From Geosiphon pyriformis (Eukaryota; Glomeromycota; Glomeromycetes; Archaeosporales; Geosiphonaceae), in the NCBI GenBank assembly GCA_016748015.1, contig JAAOMT010000664.1, positions 1,684,451 to 1,748,450 of the forward strand: a stretch of DNA of 64,000 bases, written 5' to 3'. This document shows, one piece after another, positions 33,034 to 43,443 of this stretch (within the stretch, counting starts at the first letter, position 1; each line of letters begins with the position of its first letter). Both the position numbers and the translations under genes were made by a program. A model generated the notes under the pieces. It searched no databases and was not told where the DNA came from. It saw only the letters and a list, made by a program, of their open reading frames with translations.

Positions 33034-33154
33034 NNNNNNNNNNNNNNNNNNNNNNNNNNNNNNNNNNNNNNNNNNNNNNNNNNNNNNNNNNNNNNNNNNN
33101 NNNNNNNNNNNNNNNNNNNNNNNNNNNNNNNNNNNNNNNNNNNNNNNNNNNNNN
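33034..33154. other. Assembly gap (121 N) inside integrase of E3
   Basis: N run. In E2 the sequence between the matching flanks (from ~18585 to ~19483) is about 900 bp, so the gap length is either a placeholder or hides a deletion of roughly 780 bp. It removes most of the integrase core and C-terminal domain from view. Confidence 0.98.
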
Positions 33155-33677
33155 CTTCAGGCCATTTAGTAAGATAGTCTACAGCTACTGCAATATAATG
33201 GTTTCCTTGAGTGGTAATAGATAGTGGTCCGACTAAATTGATACCAACTCTGTCAAAAGGCTGTTCAACTTTGATTGGATTTAAAGGTTCTGTAGGGCGA
33301 GTTCCTTCTCTTCTTTGACAACTATCACAAGATTCGACATATTCGTGAATGTCTTTTCTCATTCAAGGCCAAAAGTAGTATTCTAGTGTTCTTTGGGTGG
33401 TGCTATCTTTTCTGAAGTGTGCCGATGAAGGATCTGAGTGCATATTGTATAAAATGGTCTCTTTTTCCTGTTCTTGTATTAATCTGAGTGGTTTGGTTGG
33501 GTTTTTGAAATTTTGATGATAGATAATGTTGTTGTGTAGAAAATATTGTTTGGCTTGTTGTTGTAACCAATGTTTTTCATTTGGGGACCAATCTGTTGGG
33601 ATTGTTAATGTTTCCAAATATTGTTTGAGATTGTTGTAGTTTTCGGGGTTTATTGTTTGTTGTTTTGATGCTGTCAA
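33155..33677 (-). pseudogene. Integrase N-terminal half of E3
   Basis: The zinc-binding part has NMHSDPSSAHFRKDS and CDSCQRREGTRP; the core begins FDRVGINLVGPLSI, with Asn (33237-33239) at the first catalytic Asp, and continues AVAVDYLTKWPE up to the gap. The upstream part reads LKQYLETLTIPTDWSPNEKH. One stop separates the pieces near 33362. Confidence 0.88.
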
Positions 33678-33689
33678 TTCAATTGGGTG

Positions 33690-34200
33690 TTGGTTTTGTT
33701 TTATAATCTTGCCTTATTCTTGAGAGACAATCAACGTTGGTGTGGAGTTTTCCTGGTTTGTGGTGTACAATGTATTGGTAATTAGCTAAAAATCCTGTCC
33801 ATTGAGTTTGTTTTGTGTTCAGCTGGGTGTTTTTGTTTTGAAACCATTTAAGTCCAATATTATCAGTGATAATATCGAATTCTTTGGGTCTAAGGTAAAA
33901 GTTGAAGTGATGTAGGGCCCAGATTACTGCTGCGGTTTCTAATTCTGTTGCAGGGTAGTTCTTTTTGGCTGGCTTTAATGTTCTACTAGCATAAGCAATT
34001 ACTCGCTCATTTCTATTGTCATCTAACTGTAATAGGATGGCACCAAAGGCAGTATAAGAGGCATCAGTTGCTAACCGGAATCGGTTGCTAAAATCTGGGT
34101 AGGCAATGATTGGAGCTGTTGTGAGTTTTTTCTTAAGTATTTCGAAGGCATTTTGGTGTTTTTCTGTCTATTTGTATTCGATATTTTTAGTAGTGAGCTG
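33690..34200 (-). pseudogene. RNase H of E3
   Basis: Reads KHQNAFEILKKKLTTAPIIA, FRLATDASYTAFGAILLQLD (catalytic Asp), VIAYASRTLKPAKKNYPATE, LETAAVIWALHHFNFYLRPK, FDIITDNIGLKWFQNKN, then VDCLSRIRQ. It is largely open after a stop at ~34167 that divides it from RT. This is the best preserved family-1 RNase H in the window. Confidence 0.88.
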
Positions 34201-34990
34201 GTTGAGGGGTTTTGCAATTTCTGAAAATCCTTTGATGAATTTTCGGTAATAGGATGCTAATCCAATAAATCCTCTTAATTCTGTGGTATTTCGTGGAGTC
34301 TTGAAGTTCTTGACAGTACTGATCTTTCCGGGGTCTGGTTTAATTCTATCTTTGCTAACAATGTGACCAAGAAAAGCTAAACTTGTTTTTCCAAAGTAGC
34401 ATTTTTCAATGTTTAGTTTCAATCCTGCTTTCCGTAATTGTTGAAAAACTTCTCACAAGTGAATTAAATGTAGCTCAAAAGATGGTGAATAAACATCAGT
34501 GTTATCAAGATAAACTACTACTGATTTCCAAAGGAGGCCTTTGTAAACAACATCCATGAGTCTTTGGAATGTTGCTGATGCATTGCATAATCTAAAAGGC
34601 ATTACATTGAACTTGTAATTTCCTCCTTGAGTGGTGAATGCTGTATTGGGGTGGTCTTTGGGATCCATAGCAACTTGCCAGTATCCACTCTCTAAATCCA
34701 ATGTTGAAAAGTATTTGGACTTTCCAAGGGCATCCAACATGTCATCAATTCGGGGAAGAGGGTAGGCATCCCCAATGGTGATACTGTTGAGTTGTCGGTA
34801 ATCAACACAAAATCATATCTTTCCATTTTTCTTTTTAACTAGGACCACAGGTAAGGCCCATGGGCTCATTGATGGTTGAATAAGCCCATTGTTAAGCATC
34901 TGTTGTACTTCTTCTCGGATAAATTGGTAAATTTCTAGAGCAACTCAGTAGGCTTGTTGTCGTCTGGGTTTGGCATCTCCTGTATAGATT
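34168..34990 (-). pseudogene. Reverse transcriptase of E3
   Basis: Blocks: VLVKKKNGKI, FCVDYRQLNSITIGDAYPLP, MLDALGKSKYFSTLDLESGY (first catalytic Asp), QVAMDPKDHPNTAFTTQGG, VMPFRLCNASATFQRLMD, VVVYLDNTDVYSP (YLDN at 34501-34512), LKLNIEKCYFGKTSLAFLGH and GFIGLASYYRKFIKGFSE. Stops: TGA at 34945-34947 (CGA in E2) and TGA at ~34455. Otherwise it is close to intact. Confidence 0.9.
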
Positions 34991-34995
34991 TGGTG

Positions 34996-35940
34996 TTAAA
35001 CCAAATCAGTTCTTCCTAAGTCATTGTTGTTTTCAGCGAAGATATCAGCAAATTCTGCAATTAGTTCTTTGAGCTGGGTCTGTTGTTGTAGTTCAAGTTG
35101 TTTCATGTTGATTTGAGGTAGTTTTTCCATGACAACATGGTAGTTCTCAGAGCTAGGGTTTGGGTTGATTTTCGGTAGTGAATGTCCAATAATTTCAGGG
35201 AAATTGGGGACTGTTTGGGGTAATTCTTGTTGAAATATATTATTGTGAATAACTCCAATTTCTAAATTATTTAATAAAATTATGGGGTAATTATTGGGGT
35301 TGTAAAAAGTAACTCGGACTTTCTTTGTTCCTTCTGGAATATAAATGTTTGGGATCAAAATATTATGTTCCAAGCAGACTTGTTTATTGGACTCAAAAAT
35401 TTGTTGTGTGGTTGTTGGCTTTGTGCAAGTGTAGATTTCCGGATGTTCTCCAAAGAGTGAGATGGTAATCGGTTGTGGAAGTCTGAGAATCTGGTGGGAT
35501 TCGTTCTGTGTATTAAGAGCTATATTAACTGGAACTGTGAATTGTCCAGTTGAACCAAAACCTTGGGTTCCTCTATTGCTCTTTCTTAATTGCTCTCTTT
35601 GATTGACTAGTTGCAAACCTGAAATGTTGATTAAGAGTAGGTAAATAGCTTGGGCAATTTTTTCAGCATGTTCGATCTTGAATGGTTTGTCAGTTTCATT
35701 TTAAAGCATCACTGTTATGTCTCCAGTATATCCAGCATCGATTATTCCTCCTCTGACATTGATTCCTTTGCTTGCCAAAGAGAACCGGGAGGCGATTTGA
35801 ACCATTGCTCCTGGCGGGATTTCGAGTGCAATTTTGAGGTTGATTTTTGTAAGAGATTTGGGTTTGAGAACAAGAGTATCCTTGCCTGGATATCTTAGGT
35901 CATATCTAGTATCAATTTCGTGTGCTTTTTCAGGTTTTAT
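34996..35940 (-). pseudogene. dUTPase region of E3
   Basis: This has the best-preserved dUTPase active-site motifs in the window: KAHEIDTRYDLRYPGKDTLV (motif 1), IASRFSLASKGINV (motif 2), GGIIDAGYTGDI (motif 3, catalytic Asp and Tyr present), HAEKIAQAIYLLL (motif 4) and RGTQGFGSTGQF (motif 5, 35539-35574). A single stop at ~35704 (CAA to TAA after VML) divides it. After it comes the unassigned beta-rich region (PITISLFGEHPEIYTCTKP, NIYIPEGTKKVRVTFYNP) and DIFAENNNDLGRTDLV, leading to RT. Domain length (~130 residues) fits the family. Confidence 0.88.
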
Positions 35941-36740
35941 TCCTTGTCCATTGTTGTTGAAGTATTTAAGTTGTAAGGCAGGCTAATTTTCGATAAGGTA
36001 GATAGGTGTTGTTTCAATTTCTTCCGTTTTTTCAGGTTCTCCAAATTCAATTTCATTCTCATCATTTTTGCTGGGCAAGGGAATACTAAGAGCATAGCAT
36101 TCAGGACACCATTGTTCATCGCAAGGCATAATGCATTCTTCACATAGCCTAATGTTCATTTGCTCTAATCATTGAATTTGAGCTTCTTGGGTCGGATAGG
36201 TGTGACTTGCAATTTGGTGGTAGACTTCTACTTCATCTTTGTAATCAAATCCAGCTAATTCCATAGTGTATTCAATGTATTCTGCTTCCTTCATTTGACG
36301 AACATCTTCTTTGGTAGCTCCATTAATTAATGCTATTGCTAAGTCAAAAATCATCTCGGCATCATGAGGGTAGTGATAAAGTTTGTTAAGAGCATTATTG
36401 TATGCTGCATTAAAGGGTGTTCTTCTTTTTACTTTTTCTGAAATTGATAAAGCATATTGGCAGGTCTGATTGCAGATGCCTCCTCTCATTGCTACATCAA
36501 TCCAATTGCATTCTTCCGGTAGCATATCTCCACAAGTCAAACAAGGGGCATTGTCCCATTTTCTGCTCCTTTTTATTAGATGGCCCATCACTCTCTGTGG
36601 CAAGCCTTGCAGTAATAACAAGTATGATTCTCATATTTTTCTTCAGGTGAAATACAGGCTCCCATTGACAATAGTTTCTTGTGGCAGTCCTTACATTTAA
36701 GGGGAATATAGGGGCGTTGTTTCCTTGGTTCAGGTTTTAA
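35941..36740 (-). pseudogene. Cys-rich module of E3
   Basis: In order: LKCKDCHKKLLSMGACISPE, CYYCKACHRE, CLTCGDMLPEECNWIDVAMR, GICNQTCQYALSISEKVKR, a helical part (INGATKEDVRQMKEAEYIEY), then RLCEECIMPCDEQWCPEC. The frame 36169-36621 is open for 150 codons. At least seven Cys pairs are visible over ~200 residues, an arrangement suggesting several zinc sites. I do not recognise a known family. It is conserved in all family-1 copies and in A. Confidence 0.68.
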
Positions 36741-37260
36741 GTAAGGTATATTCCATCCAGAGGTTTCAGGTTTAGTGTGTGAGATAAAATGTTCTTGTTC
36801 TGTTTCATCGGCCCAGTTGGACGTTGATCCAAGAGCCATAAATGTTTCGATTATTTGTTTTTTTTCTTCTGGTTCAAATTCAAAAGCTGGGGCTTTTTCA
36901 GAGCATTTGTTGAATGTACCACAAATGGCAGGTACCCGGGCGTGTTGTCTTTGGTAGGAGATTGTTAACTCTTGTGTTTCCCAATTCAGATTAGCATTGG
37001 CTTTTTGAAGCCAATCATTTCTGATGAGAGCTTAGTACTGAGATGCATCCATTACAAGAACTTTGACTGGAATGGTGATTCCATTAAGAGTGAACGGAAA
37101 ATTGTCAATTTCTTCTACTGGTGTTTTTTTCATGCCATCGGCAGTGACGATTACTGTTTGAGCTGGTTGGTCGACATTTCTTTTTAACTGTTGCATTAAC
37201 TGGTAGGTGATAATGCTTCCGGTAGATTCACTGTCTAGAATCAAGCGAATTGGCTTTTCT
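36741..37260 (-). pseudogene. Aspartic protease of E3 and linker
   Basis: Reads KPIRLILDSESTGSIITYQL, MQQLKRNVDQPAQTVIVTAD, NFPFTLNGITIPVKVLVMDA, then the Asp-rich linker FEFEPEEKKQI and MALGSTSNWADETEQEHF. The active-site DSG is DSE (37227-37235), Gly to Glu by G-to-A. A stop follows SQY at 37032. Confidence 0.85.
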
Positions 37261-39325
37261 TCTACTTTAGCTTCTGTGTACATTGCAGTGATGGCTTTTT
37301 GCTCATTAGCCGCTGCATTGCTAAGCAAGAATGGTGATTCATTTGCTTCAAATTCAAAAGGAAAGATATTAGAGAGATTGGCGTTTTCAGCAATTTGGGC
37401 TGATGGAATAGTAGTGTGATTATGAGAAAGATTTTGTTGTTGTTGTGCTGCAGCTCTACCTTCCAAGAGTGCAGTATAGTGAAAATCCTGTTCTTCTGGC
37501 ATTGTTAAATAACTGGGTTGAGTGTGGTAGTGGTTGGGTCTTGGTTGAGTGGAATTTTGGGGAACTAATTGGTTGTTCAAACTGATTCTATTGTTGTTTA
37601 ATTGGTATCGGTTTTGTGGTGTGAATTGATTTTGTGTAATCAGTCTTTGAGTAGGTACTTGATAATGTTGTGTGGGTGGTCATTGGTATTGCTGTTGGAT
37701 TGGTTGTGGGGCGGGCTGATAATAGTTATTTTGGTATTGGGGTCTTGGTGGATAGTAAGCTGGTGGTGATGGTTGATAATAAGATTGCTGTGGTGGAGAG
37801 TAATGTTGATTACCCCTGTTTTGTTGGTCTCGCTGTAGCTTTCTGCAATCTCTTTTCCAGTGGCCAGAGATTCCACAGTAATGGCAATTCTGGGGCTGGT
37901 TATTGGAAAGTGGTGCAAAGTTATTTTGATTTCGTCTTTGGGATGGTTAATATCTTTGGGGTTGTTGTTGTTGTTGTTGGTTGGTAAAATAGTTTTTGAC
38001 CTTCTTTGTAAGTTGGTCAATTTTTTGCTCAGCTGCTGAGCTGGTTTCTCTAATTGCCAAATTTACAAGTTTTGTATGATTGGCCTCTTCCATGGCCATT
38101 TCATATTTTTTCGCATGCTGTATGGCAGAGTTTAAATCTTCTGGTGCGTGTGGGTGAACTTTTTTAATTAGTTTATCTTTTAGACCAGCGATAAATTGAT
38201 CCAAGATTTGAGCATCGGAATAATAATTGTTTGTCTCGAGTTGGCAAATCCGTCTGAAAAGTTTGTTGAATTTTCCAATATAAGTCATAATGAATTTGGA
38301 GGGTTTTTGTTTGATATTTCGAAAATGATTGCGAAGAGTAATGGAGGTATTATTGTCGGTGAACTGTTCAAGGAAAGCTTCTTTGAAAGCGTTCCAATTA
38401 TTGAATGGGACGGCCAGGTTTTTAAACCATTCTCCTGCTGTTCCTTTGAGAAAGTATGGAATTGTTCTTAACATTCTGGTGGCATTCTATCTATTTGTAT
38501 CTCTGGCTTTAGTAACTTGGTTGAGCCATTCTTGAGGACTGGTCTCAATGTCTTCTCCATTAAAGTCAGGGATTTTTGTGATATATGTTGTCATTTTGTC
38601 TCCTTCGTTTTCACTGTCTATTGATTCTTCTTCAATTATTTCAGAGTGGTTTTCTTCGTTTGCTGCTGTCTCAGAGTGTTCACTTTGATTTTCAGCTAAA
38701 AAATCAAGGAGATTGGAACTAGTTTGAAGAGGTTCTTATTGTCTGGTGGGACTTCTGAGTGATGTAAAATCTTCTGGTCTTGTAAATTGATTCAAGGGTG
38801 AATTAGGTGTTTGTGCTTGTGCAAGTGAAACTGGAAAAGGTGTGATAGTAAGTGAGAGTTTTGAGCTGGTTTCTTGTTCAGGTGTTTGTAGATGTTTGAA
38901 TGATATTTTGGGAGTATTGGGTGTTGTGTGAACAGGTTGGTTATCTTTTTGTCTTTTGTTGCTACTGGTTTCAGGTTCAGATTCGAGTTCAAAGGCAAAT
39001 TGTGCGTTTGCAGGATATTTTTCTTTACAGAATTGAATAATATTATAATCAAGTTTTTCAAAATAAGTAGCACAAGCTTCAGCACTAATGTTTTCTGATT
39101 CAGTATTAGAATAGTGTAGTATGTTCTCAAGAAGATCTCTTTTAACTATTGTAATATTATAGTTCTCAAAGAGGTAGTTGTTGATTCGATTTTCGATGTA
39201 TTGAAAAAGTGTTTTCTTGAAAGCTATGATTCCGTTGCGTATTTCAAATCATTGTTTACAGTGTGTATAAATCGATTGATAGTACTCTAAGGTTGTAATG
39301 TCTGAGGCAGTTGCCACTTTAAATT
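37261..39325 (-). pseudogene. gag of E3
   Basis: The N-terminus near 39318 reads VATASDITTLEYYQSIYTHC, then INNYLFENYNITIVKRDLLE. The capsid-like region (37947-38474) is open for 175 codons: MLRTIPYFLKGTAGEWFKNL, AFLEQFTDNNTSITLRNHF, QILDQFIAGLKDKLIKKVHP and QKIDQLTKKVKNYFTN. A good CCHC zinc knuckle (CHYCGISGHWKRDC, 37845-37886) follows. A Gln/Pro/Tyr-rich tail and YLTMPEEQDFHYTALLEGRA lead to the protease. A few stops and shifts are present. Confidence 0.85.
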
Positions 39326-39339
39326 TGTTGCTGTGTTAT

Positions 39340-39357
39340 TTCCATGGGAGAGCACCA
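39340..39357 (-). other. Primer binding site of E3 (candidate)
   Basis: The minus strand reads TGGTGCTCTCCCATGG beginning two bases inside the 5' LTR, equal to E2. Confidence 0.65.
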
Positions 39358-39359
39358 AA

Positions 39360-40344
39360 TGTTACCAGAGGTTTTTGGTCTCTTTTCTGTAATGTTGTTG
39401 ATACTTATTTGCTGTGAATTCACGTTTTTTGGATGTGGTTGAACCTCCAGTAACTGAATTTTTAACTTCAAATTATCTCCTATAATTTGAACTTGCTGGG
39501 CTTATGAATGGAATGGCCAATTCTGTGCCAGTTGCTTTATGTAGTTACATTGTAGTAAATGTCAACTCTTTCCCAGGAATTGCTCATCTGAAAGCTCACT
39601 AAAAATGTGTAGTTACTTTTGCTGTGAAAGTTAACTCTTCTACAGAAATCTTGTCTGTAGGCTACCCTAATAATTGTAATAAGAAAATAAAAGAAAATAA
39701 AAGAAATATAAAAGAAATAGGATTTTATCAAAGAAAACGTTTTCTATCCAGGCCTGGAGTCACTAACAGTTTACTGAAATTGGTAGCTAATCAATTTCAA
39801 AACGTTAATTGGGTTTTGAGGATTTTCCAAGTGCAATAATTTAAAGAATTTGGTTTTTCGAATTTATTTGATATTTATTTCTTTTTGTGTGTATAAAAAC
39901 GGTTTTTAAGAGATAAATCTAAAGTAAGATATATTTTCTCGAAGAGAGAAGCTCTTCTTTTATACAACTTGTTGTAACACTATTCTATGAACTTGAACTT
40001 TGCTATTTTCTACAATTTTGCTGAACTAAAGATACATTTCGGCAAACTACAAGTTATTTCGGCAAACTATTAGATATTTCAGTGAATTATCAATTATTTC
40101 GGTGAATTTCTACAAATTTTGGCAAACTTCTGAATGTTACATAGTTCGGGGTATTGCATGATTGATCATCGCAATTAGGTTACATTTGTGTTGTGTACAA
40201 TTTGGGTTATTAATTAAATGATAATTTCAGACATTTTTGCTAATGTAATAAGTGATCATTTGAAATGATAATATATGCTAATTAATGATAGGAATTATAA
40301 GATAATTTCATGCTAAATAATATCTCTAATTTCATCTAGTAACA
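39360..40344 (-). repeat. 5' LTR of E3
   Basis: The 985 bp LTR starts TGTTACCAG and ends CTAGTAACA, then ccag. The motif array at 40020-40130 holds five clear ATTTCGGC(G/A)AACT-type units. It matches 31262-32226 apart from transitions and the one missing unit there. Confidence 0.95.
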
Positions 40345-41139
40345 CCAGCTATTTTGACATCCCTGAAAACAGACATAGCTTTCCAAAGCCACTTTTTAAA
40401 AACAAAGTTCTTACAAAAAGCTGTGTAAACTGCAACATTTGAAATACAAAAGGACAGAAACTGAGAAACACTTAAAAAGAAAACAGAAAGACCAGTAAGT
40501 ACACCCCAAGCAGTGACATGAACATTTAACAAGTGATAACACACAGAATTATCAACTATGCAAGAAAAGGCATGATCAGAAATCTCTATCTCATCACAAT
40601 ACAAACACAATACACTGGGGTAATATTTGTCATATAGGCACTTCTGAACAGCAACTGACAGCCAATGGTGTAAAGCTTTCATAAAATATGTGTGAGCACC
40701 AGCTATAGATTTACTAGTAAAACCAGCAGCCATGTGCAAGTTTGGATGCCATATCAATAATGAGTTAAGCCAATTAATGTCCAAGTACAGACTACTATCT
40801 AAGACTCTTGAACCTAAACCAACTTCTTAGTGCACATGATGAATAAACTGAAAAACCCCATAAACAAAATGTCTAGAATTACCAGAAATAATATTATTTT
40901 TAGCTAAAATACAATGTTCTTTCACACAAAAAAGAAGACACTAAAAAGAAAGAAAAGCTGCATCAGTAAGTACATCAGTATGTTTATTACCCACAACACC
41001 TAAATAACTTTTTACTTTATGCCAGTTAACATTCAAATTTTTTTTCCTAATAATGTTCACAATGTGCCAATGCTTGACCCAACAGCAATTTCAAAAATCT
41101 GGATAAACCAGACCTAATTCCGAATTGCATGCATCTAAA
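40345..41139 (-). pseudogene. C-terminal zinc-finger region of LINE A
   Basis: The frame at 40345-40784 reads DINWLNSLLIWHPNLHMA, TYFMKALHHWLSVAVQKCLY, YYPSVLCLYCDEIEISDHAFSC (a C-x2-C..H-x3-C finger common at LINE C-termini) and AVYTAFCKNFVFKKW. It ends DVKIAG at the E3 junction and continues in 31261-30960 after one in-frame stop. The part 40790-41139 is more decayed, with the end of RNase H and connecting sequence. Confidence 0.8.
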
Positions 41140-41819
41140 GCAGCCTAACTGTCTATAAAGATACTAACTGAGCTAAGAAAAAGGACACACTTAAAAGCCA
41201 ACACAATAGGCTGTAATTTAGCCAGAGTAGAAGACATTAGACCAAAAACACTGACCCCCAAATCCAAGCTTATATCCTCAAAAAAAACTGTAGCACCAGC
41301 TCTCATGTAAACACTTCCCAAACTCTTCAGAGATTCATTCATATAGACAAAAAAACTGTTAGTCTTAATACCTAGCAACCAATTGCAAATTAATCCAAAC
41401 TCACTAGATTCCAAAATATCTAAAGATTCAATACTACTCATGGAAGAGAAACAGACAGAGAAAGAAGCTACACTCTTGAGAAAGTTAACAGAAAGCCTAA
41501 ACCAATCAGAAATAGGGCCATGTGGGTCCAGCCTTTTTCAACATTTGAAAGTCCTTCAGTTAAAAATGGCTCTATTTTTATCATGAAGCTGTTCAATAAA
41601 AACAATACCATATTGCCAAAGGAACAGGAGAAACTTAAAATAATCAGACTTGCCAAGAACAGATAACATAGAAGTACCACCACGAAAATGGAAAAAATTG
41701 GTTACATAACCACTTAAAGACAGACCACACCCAAGAAAAACACAAACCATGTCTACCAAAAAATTATTAAAAGCACTAACTTTGATATGAGCTAGAAAGA
41801 CCAAAGAGTGGAGTGAACT
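41140..41819 (-). pseudogene. Linker and RNase H of LINE A
   Basis: The linker has NNFLVDMVCVFLGCGLSLSG and YGIVFIEQLHDKN. The RNase H-like domain (41145-41441) reads FFVYMNESLKSLGSVYMRAG and LMSSTLAKLQPIVLAFKCV. The usual TDGS active-site box (kept in LINE B at 61785) is MNES here, every change being a C-to-T or G-to-A transition. RNase H helps remove the RNA template. Confidence 0.78.
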
Positions 41820-42473
41820 TCAAGACAGAATCTGCAAGTTATGAAACCTGTACAAAAACAACTGACCCAAAATTCCAACAGAATTTGCAAAACACACAAT
41901 GGAAGCAACTTTGCTTTTAGTCTGGACTTGCTTAAAAGTTTTTAAACCATACAATAAAGAATGATAAAGTGCATTATTGGGAAAATCAAGAGACAGACTG
42001 GATTTCAGCTTTAAGCCTCTACAAATCAAAGAATCTCACTTATTACACACACTGATAGGAACAAAACTGAACTGCATTTTGTAGCAGATAAGGGAGTGGA
42101 GAACTGCCAACACCAGATAAGAAAACTGTTTATCACAAATGGTTTTTCTTAAGACCAAATTGGTAAAAAATTTGACATTAGAATCAGCTTTAGCCAGACT
42201 AGACTTTGACAAACTCTTAGTTGACAAAAAAATCCCTATGTAGCAATAAAACTCTTCCTTCTTGGCAATGAAAATAGGTGAATCACTGATAGACAAATTA
42301 GAACATGCAACTCTGTAATTAATAAGAATTACCACTGTTTTGTTATTATTAATAGAAATGTTATTGATCCAAAAAAATTCACTAACAACATTGAAAATGT
42401 ATTGGATTGCAGCTTGGCTGCTACCAATCCAAATTGTGTCATTAACAAAAGCACCAGCAGTAAGAAAAGACGT
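41820..42473 (-). pseudogene. C-terminal half of LINE A RT
   Basis: Immediately after the solo LTR the frame reads SFLTAGAFVNDTIWIG: the catalytic box expected as F/Y-x-D-D is FVND (42438-42449). LINE B has the same FVND. Then INNISINNNKTVVILIN, GIFLSTKSLSKSSLAKADSN, LVLRKTICDKQFSYLVLAVL and LSLDFPNNALYHSLLYGLKTF follow. Several breaks are present. Confidence 0.85.
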
Positions 42474-43443
42474 TGTTACCAGTAGAATTTTAGCTATTAA
42501 TTAGCATGAAATTACCCTTATAATTTCTATAATTCATTAGTATATTAATATCATTTCAAATTATCATTTATTATTTAATCAATTATCACATATTACGATT
42601 CAATTAAATAATCCAATTAGTATAACAGAAAGTAAAATGATCAAATTACACAATACCTTAAACTTTGTAACATTCAAAAATTCGCTGAAATTTACAGAAA
42701 TTCGCCAAAATTTATAAGAAATTCGCCGAAATTATGAATAGTTCACCCAAATTAATCAATAGTTCAGCAAAATGTATCTTTAGTTTGCCGGAATTTGGGC
42801 AAAGAGAAAAAGTGCAAGTTCATAAACTAGTACTACAACAAGTTGTATAAAAGAAGAGCTTTTCTCTTCTTGAAAATGTATTTTACTTTAGATTTATCTC
42901 TTAAAACCGTTCCTATACACACAAAAAGAAATAAATATCAAATAATTCGAAAAACCAAATTCTTTAATTATTGTACTTGGAAAATCCCCAAAACCCAACT
43001 AACATTTCGAAATTGATTAGCTACCAATTTCAGTAAACTGTTAGTGACTCCAGGCCTGAATAGAAAACGTTTCTCTTGACAAAATTCTATTTCTTTTACA
43101 TTTCTTTTATTTTTCTTTTCTTTTCTTATTACAATTATTAGGGTAGCCTACAGACAAGATTTCTGTAGAAGAGTTGACTTTCACAGCAAAGTAACTATAC
43201 ATTTTAGTGAGCTTCCAAACAAGCAATTCCTGGGAAAGAGTTGATGTTTACTACAACGTAACTACATAAAGTAACTGGCATGGAATTGGTCATTCCACTT
43301 ATAAGCCCAGCAGTTCAAATTATCTCCTATAATTTGAAGATAAATTCAGTTATTGGAGGTTTAACTACTTCTAGAAAACGTGAATTCACAACAAACAGAC
43401 ATTAACAACATTCAAGAAAAGAGACCAAAAACCTCCGGTAACA
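42474..43443 (+). repeat. Solo family-1 LTR in LINE A
   Basis: The 970 bp LTR starts TGTTACCAG on the left and ends CCGGTAACA on the right; relative to the E1-E3 LTRs it is reversed. It is flanked by acgt (42470-42473 and 43444-43447). Removing it joins ..HAGLT to SFLTAGAF.. in the LINE A RT frame. The CpG array here (42665-42800) retains several CG pairs (ttcgccgaa), suggesting a fairly young insertion. Confidence 0.95.

Larger units (their letters stand above)
31262..40344 (-). mobile_element. E3: Ty3/gypsy element (family 1) with an assembly gap
   Basis: LTRs are at 31262-32226 and 39360-40344, with target duplication ccag (31258-31261 and 40345-40348). The gene order is that of E2. It contains a run of 121 N inside integrase. 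It is 744 bp shorter than E2, which is explained by the gap: the corresponding E2 segment is ~900 bp. The protease reads DSE, RT reads YLDN and integrase's first Asp is Asn, so it is not autonomous. It interrupts the LINE A C-terminal coding region. Confidence 0.95.

Noticed and set aside
32949-33224. Plus-strand open frame across the N run
   Set aside because: It exists only because N codons read as X; the real coding strand here is minus (integrase).
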